From the NCBI RefSeq assembly GCF_024746795.1, contig NZ_CP080524.1:2892001-2956000 (forward strand): a stretch of 64,000 bases of DNA, written 5' to 3'. The position numbers and the translations under genes were made by a program. The DNA comes from Mesorhizobium sp. AR10 (GTDB lineage: Bacteria; Pseudomonadota; Alphaproteobacteria; Rhizobiales; Rhizobiaceae). The notes below the pieces were generated by a model, which searched no databases, was not told the origin of the DNA, and was given only the letters and a program-made list of their open reading frames with translations. Position 1 is the first letter of the stretch. Each line of letters starts with the position of its first letter. Positions 61,335-64,000 of the stretch are shown piece after piece.

Positions 61335-62216
61335 ATGTACGCAATCACCGGAATCACGGGCAAGGTCGGCGGCGCGCTTGCGCGCAGCCTCCTCGCCGAA
61401 GGACTGCCCGTCCGCGCCGTTCTGCGCGACGAGGCCAAGGCAGCGGAGTTGAGAACCCGGGGCTGTGACGTCGCCCTGGCCGAGATGGACGATGCGGCAA
61501 GCCTAACTGCGGCCTTCCGGGGTGCCACGGGCGTCTTCATCCTGCCGCCCTCCGAGTTCGATCCGGAGCCCGGCTTTCCCGAGGCCAGGCGCGTCATCGC
61601 GGCCGTGGCTGCGGCTTTGACCGAGGCGCGTCCCGGCAAGGTGGTCTGCTTGTCGACCATCGGCGCGGATGCGCCGCACGAGAACTTGCTGACCCAGCGC
61701 ACGCTGATGGAACAGTCGCTGCAGGAGATTGGCCTTCCGGTCACCTTCCTGAGACCCGGCTGGTTTATGGAGAATGCGCTCTGGGACGTTCCCTCGGCGC
61801 GCGACGAAGGTGTGCTGCGCAGCTTCCTGCAGCCGGCACACAAGCCATTCGCGATGGTCGCGACGCAGGATGTCGGGCGCCAGGCAGCCACGCTTCTCCG
61901 GGAGGACTGGAGCGGAACGCGGGTGGTCGAGCTCGAGGGGCCTGTGCGCGTATCGCCGAACGATCTCGCCGGCGCCTTCGCCATGGTGCTGGAGCGCCCG
62001 GTCCGGGTCGAGACCGTGCCGCGCGAGAGCTGGGAGCAGATATTCCGCTCACAGGGAACGCGAAATCCGTTGCCTCGGATCCGGATGCTCGACGGCTTCA
62101 ACGAGGGCTGGATCGAGTTCAGCGATCATGACCGATCGGCAGTCAAAGGCACGACGACGCTCGCCAACGTCATCGCCGAACTCGTCGAGGCGAGCCGGGC
62201 CACGGTAGCCGCCTGA
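61335..62216 (+). CDS. NmrA/NAD(P)H-binding family protein
   Basis: A 293-residue atypical short-chain dehydrogenase. The N-terminus MYAITGITGKVGGALARSLL has the NmrA-type dinucleotide motif; then AVLRDEAKAAELRTRGCDV, GVFILPPSEFDPEPGF, and VVCLSTIGADAPHENLL with TFLRPGWFMENAL. The SDR tyrosine is not evident, as in quinone oxidoreductase-like and NmrA-like redox sensors, so it may sense or use NADPH. It lies 36 bp after the hydrolase gene, with an AGGAG ribosome-binding site. Confidence 0.9.
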   Translation: MYAITGITGKVGGALARSLLAEGLPVRAVLRDEAKAAELRTRGCDVALAEMDDAASLTAAFRGATGVFILPPSEFDPEPGFPEARRVIAAVAAALTEARPGKVVCLSTIGADAPHENLLTQRTLMEQSLQEIGLPVTFLRPGWFMENALWDVPSARDEGVLRSFLQPAHKPFAMVATQDVGRQAATLLREDWSGTRVVELEGPVRVSPNDLAGAFAMVLERPVRVETVPRESWEQIFRSQGTRNPLPRIRMLDGFNEGWIEFSDHDRSAVKGTTTLANVIAELVEASRATVAA

Positions 62217-63184
62217 CAATCACGACTTGCCCCCATACGAAACGGTGGTCGCCGAGCGGCGCGAGGACCAGCCGCGCTTCGGCGAAACCATAACGTTTGT
62301 TTCCTGCCCACTCGAGCCCGAATCTCGAAGCCGCGGGCAGCGCGTCCGCTGATCTTTGATCATGCGTGCAATTTGAGATTATTGCGGCGTTAAGGTATCG
62401 AGCTGGCCCAGCCAGCCTAGCCATCGGCGCAAATTAGGTCAGCTAGAATGGATTTTTCGCCCGGCGCCGAACGGCTCGGAACTGGCTTGCAGATAAACGC
62501 AGATGGTTCGAGCCTTTGTGTCGACCGTCATCACCGAACGAGATCGTGTGGCCGACGCAGTGCAGTAACTGACGCTTCGATGACGCGCTCTCCTGTTTGA
62601 TTTAATCCATTCAGCAACGCAGAACTAATTTCCCTGCTTGTCGGGGTAAATTCCCTGATCGCTTCGCAAGGGATATGATGTCTAATCCATTGAAATTGCC
62701 TTCCAATCTCCCTTCGAATCTGGGCAATTTCGCTGCTTTTCGCAAAGTTTCCCTGTTTTTTGCCGTTTATCAGGGAATTTGGTCGGAGACTGGTTCGCCA
62801 CGGACTGTGTCCACCACCATATTGATATATATCAAAGACTTACCAGAAAACATTCACAGGAAGGTTTATTTATATCGGCTAAGTCATGAGGTTCGAAAGA
62901 AAACATTTTGGCCTTGCGCTGCGACCCTCCTTCTCATCGAAGACACACGTCACACCTAATACAGAAATTCTGGCGTCGAAAGGCCACTCAGCGATCCGTG
63001 CGGTGATCGGCGGCAACGACGTGCGAATGGGATGGTTTCAGCGACTGATCGAGAATGCCGCGACGGCAAAATACCTGGCGCGATATGCAACTCCCTGTGT
63101 CGATCTGTCATTGCGGCCTGGATATTTTGTCTTCTGCAGCGGCAAGTCGCATATTATTCAGCGTGGAACCACCGGACCGATCGC
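62217..63184. other. About 970 bp with palindromic TTCCCTG/CAGGGAA repeats, no recognised gene
   Basis: Between 62630 and 62780 the strings TTTCCCTG, TTCCCTGA, AGGGA and CAGGGAATTT recur, and 62748-62780 can form a hairpin (TTTCCCTG, T-rich loop, CAGGGAATTT). Such repeats occur between rhizobial genes. The frames here, for instance 62675-62959 (+), translate the repeats and are not convincing proteins. Confidence 0.5.
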
Positions 63185-63835
63185 CTATCTGCTCGCCAGC
63201 GACGCCACAAGATCGCTGAAGCGTTCGCCCTGGATGCTGACGTGCTGGCGCAGGACAGTGCGCGCCCGCTCTGCGTCGCCGGCGAGGATTGCTTCCACGA
63301 TCGCACCATGCTCGGCGAACGAGGTGGCAACGCGGTTGCGCACGCGAAGCTGGAGACGCCTGTAGGGCTGCAGACGGCGATGCAGCGCGACGCACTGCTC
63401 AGCCAGGAACCCGCTGTGGCTGGCAGCATAGATAGCTTTGTGGAAGCGTTCGTTGTCGTAATAGTACAGGTCGCTGTCGCCGGCCGAGGACGAACGCTCG
63501 CAATCTGCGTGCGCTGCCAGGATGGCTGTGCGATCGGCATCGGTGAATCGTCGCGCGGCGAGCGAACCGGCCAAACCTTCAAGCTCCGCCATCACCTCGA
63601 ACATTTCGAAAATACGGTGTGGTCCCGGATCGATCACCACGGCACCCCGACGCGGGCGGATTTCCACCAGTCCGATTGCGTTTAATTGAATAAGCGCCTC
63701 GCGTACCGGTGTTCTCGACACACCGAAGCGCCTGGCCAATTGCACCTCGTCCAGGCGCGCGCCAGGCGCGAAGTCGTTCGAAATGATGCCGTTTTCGATT
63801 TCGTCACGTAGGCGTTGAACGACATTCTCCGACAT
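63185..63835 (-). CDS. GntR-family regulator, FadR subfamily with FCD domain
   Basis: A 216-residue regulator. The winged helix reads LRDEIENGIISNDFAPGARL, DEVQLARRFGVSRTPVREAL and IGLVEIRPRRGAVV. The all-helical FCD effector domain has FEVMAELEGLAGSLAARRFT, NERFHKAIYAASHSGFL and AEHGAIVEAILAGDAERA, with the histidines that bind a metal in this family. Such proteins repress sugar-acid, amino-acid or organic-acid catabolism genes. A palindrome 29 bp upstream is the likely operator and also serves a rightward promoter leading out of the window. Confidence 0.93.
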   Translation of the reverse strand: MSENVVQRLRDEIENGIISNDFAPGARLDEVQLARRFGVSRTPVREALIQLNAIGLVEIRPRRGAVVIDPGPHRIFEMFEVMAELEGLAGSLAARRFTDADRTAILAAHADCERSSSAGDSDLYYYDNERFHKAIYAASHSGFLAEQCVALHRRLQPYRRLQLRVRNRVATSFAEHGAIVEAILAGDAERARTVLRQHVSIQGERFSDLVASLASR

Positions 63836-63863
63836 CTATGGCTCCAAAAATACAATATGAGAA

Positions 63864-63879
63864 ATCTTGTATGCAAGAT
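63864..63879. promoter_or_regulatory. GntR/FadR-type operator
   Basis: ATCTTGTATGCAAGAT: six-base arms ATCTTG and CAAGAT, with the TTGTATGCAA core common for this family. TTGACA at 63882 starts a likely promoter on the plus strand. Confidence 0.65.
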
Positions 63880-64000
63880 AGTTGACATTGCGCACAAGAA
63901 AATTTAAGAACGATACCATAATAGGCAAGTCGCACACAATCGGCGGATGCAACCGAGCAGCAGCACGCGTCGAGAATGCGCAGGAATCTGCTTACGCCCA

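Noticed and set aside
1..64000. CRISPR arrays, rRNA or tRNA genes
   Set aside because: No regularly spaced direct repeats, rRNA-like blocks or tRNA-like cloverleaf sequences were noticed while reading both strands; a dedicated search was not possible.

Overview
The window looks like an alphaproteobacterial chromosome or large replicon, most likely Rhizobiales and close to Mesorhizobium. The reasons are high GC, dense four-base gene overlaps, a rhizobial ExoX/SyrA-type exopolysaccharide repressor, an ExoF-like export protein with a long coiled coil, BA14K-like secreted proteins, and a type III polyketide synthase paired with an isoprenylcysteine-methyltransferase-like gene. No rRNA, tRNA or CRISPR array was seen.

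Left edge (1-3.9 kb): a worn accessory region. It holds the end of a phage terminase large subunit broken by a frameshift, an intact NucS-like/DUF4268 protein, about 1 kb with no recognisable gene, and the decayed 3' part of an ATP-dependent DNA ligase on the minus strand. A scrap of a phage-type integrase lies further in, at 18.2 kb.

Centre (3.9-42.5 kb): a surface-polysaccharide locus of about 37 kb. It contains an ABC exporter (Wzm/Wzt type) with a pyruvyl-transferase-like gene, then a ten-gene minus-strand operon of family-2 glycosyltransferases, two sugar-nucleotide epimerase/dehydratases, a Gfo/Idh/MocA oxidoreductase, a polysaccharide deacetylase and a glycosyltransferase-methyltransferase fusion. 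A complete Wzx/Wzy-type set is also present: ExoF/Wza-like, ExoP/Wzc-like, O-antigen-ligase-type polymerase, flippase and WbaP-type initiating transferase. Around it are four family-4 glycosyltransferases, a sulfotransferase, a nitroreductase-like protein, a second pyruvyl-transferase-like protein, a Tat-exported GH16 glycanase and the ExoX-like repressor. The right end is a Crp/Fnr-family regulator gene. A near-identical CRP-like palindrome occurs in three promoter regions of the locus, one of them directly beside the regulator gene, and a variant lies upstream of the exoF-like gene. This suggests a dedicated local regulon.

Right part (42.5-64 kb): a mosaic of small units. There is a frameshifted mechanosensitive channel with a cyclic-nucleotide domain fused to an ABC-2 permease N-terminus; a marR-emrA-emrB efflux operon; small secreted proteins, each preceded by a decayed copy of a LysR-gene 5' end; an intact lysR; a short chorismate-mutase-like gene coupled to a ketopantoate-reductase-like gene; a DUF3455 protein; a type III PKS/ICMT pair beside a broken GMC oxidoreductase; an AraC regulator; an alpha/beta hydrolase; a lysR divergent from a serine hydrolase and an NmrA-like gene; and a GntR regulator with a palindromic operator at the right edge. 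Many intergenic repeats and gene remnants point to repeated duplication and decay here.
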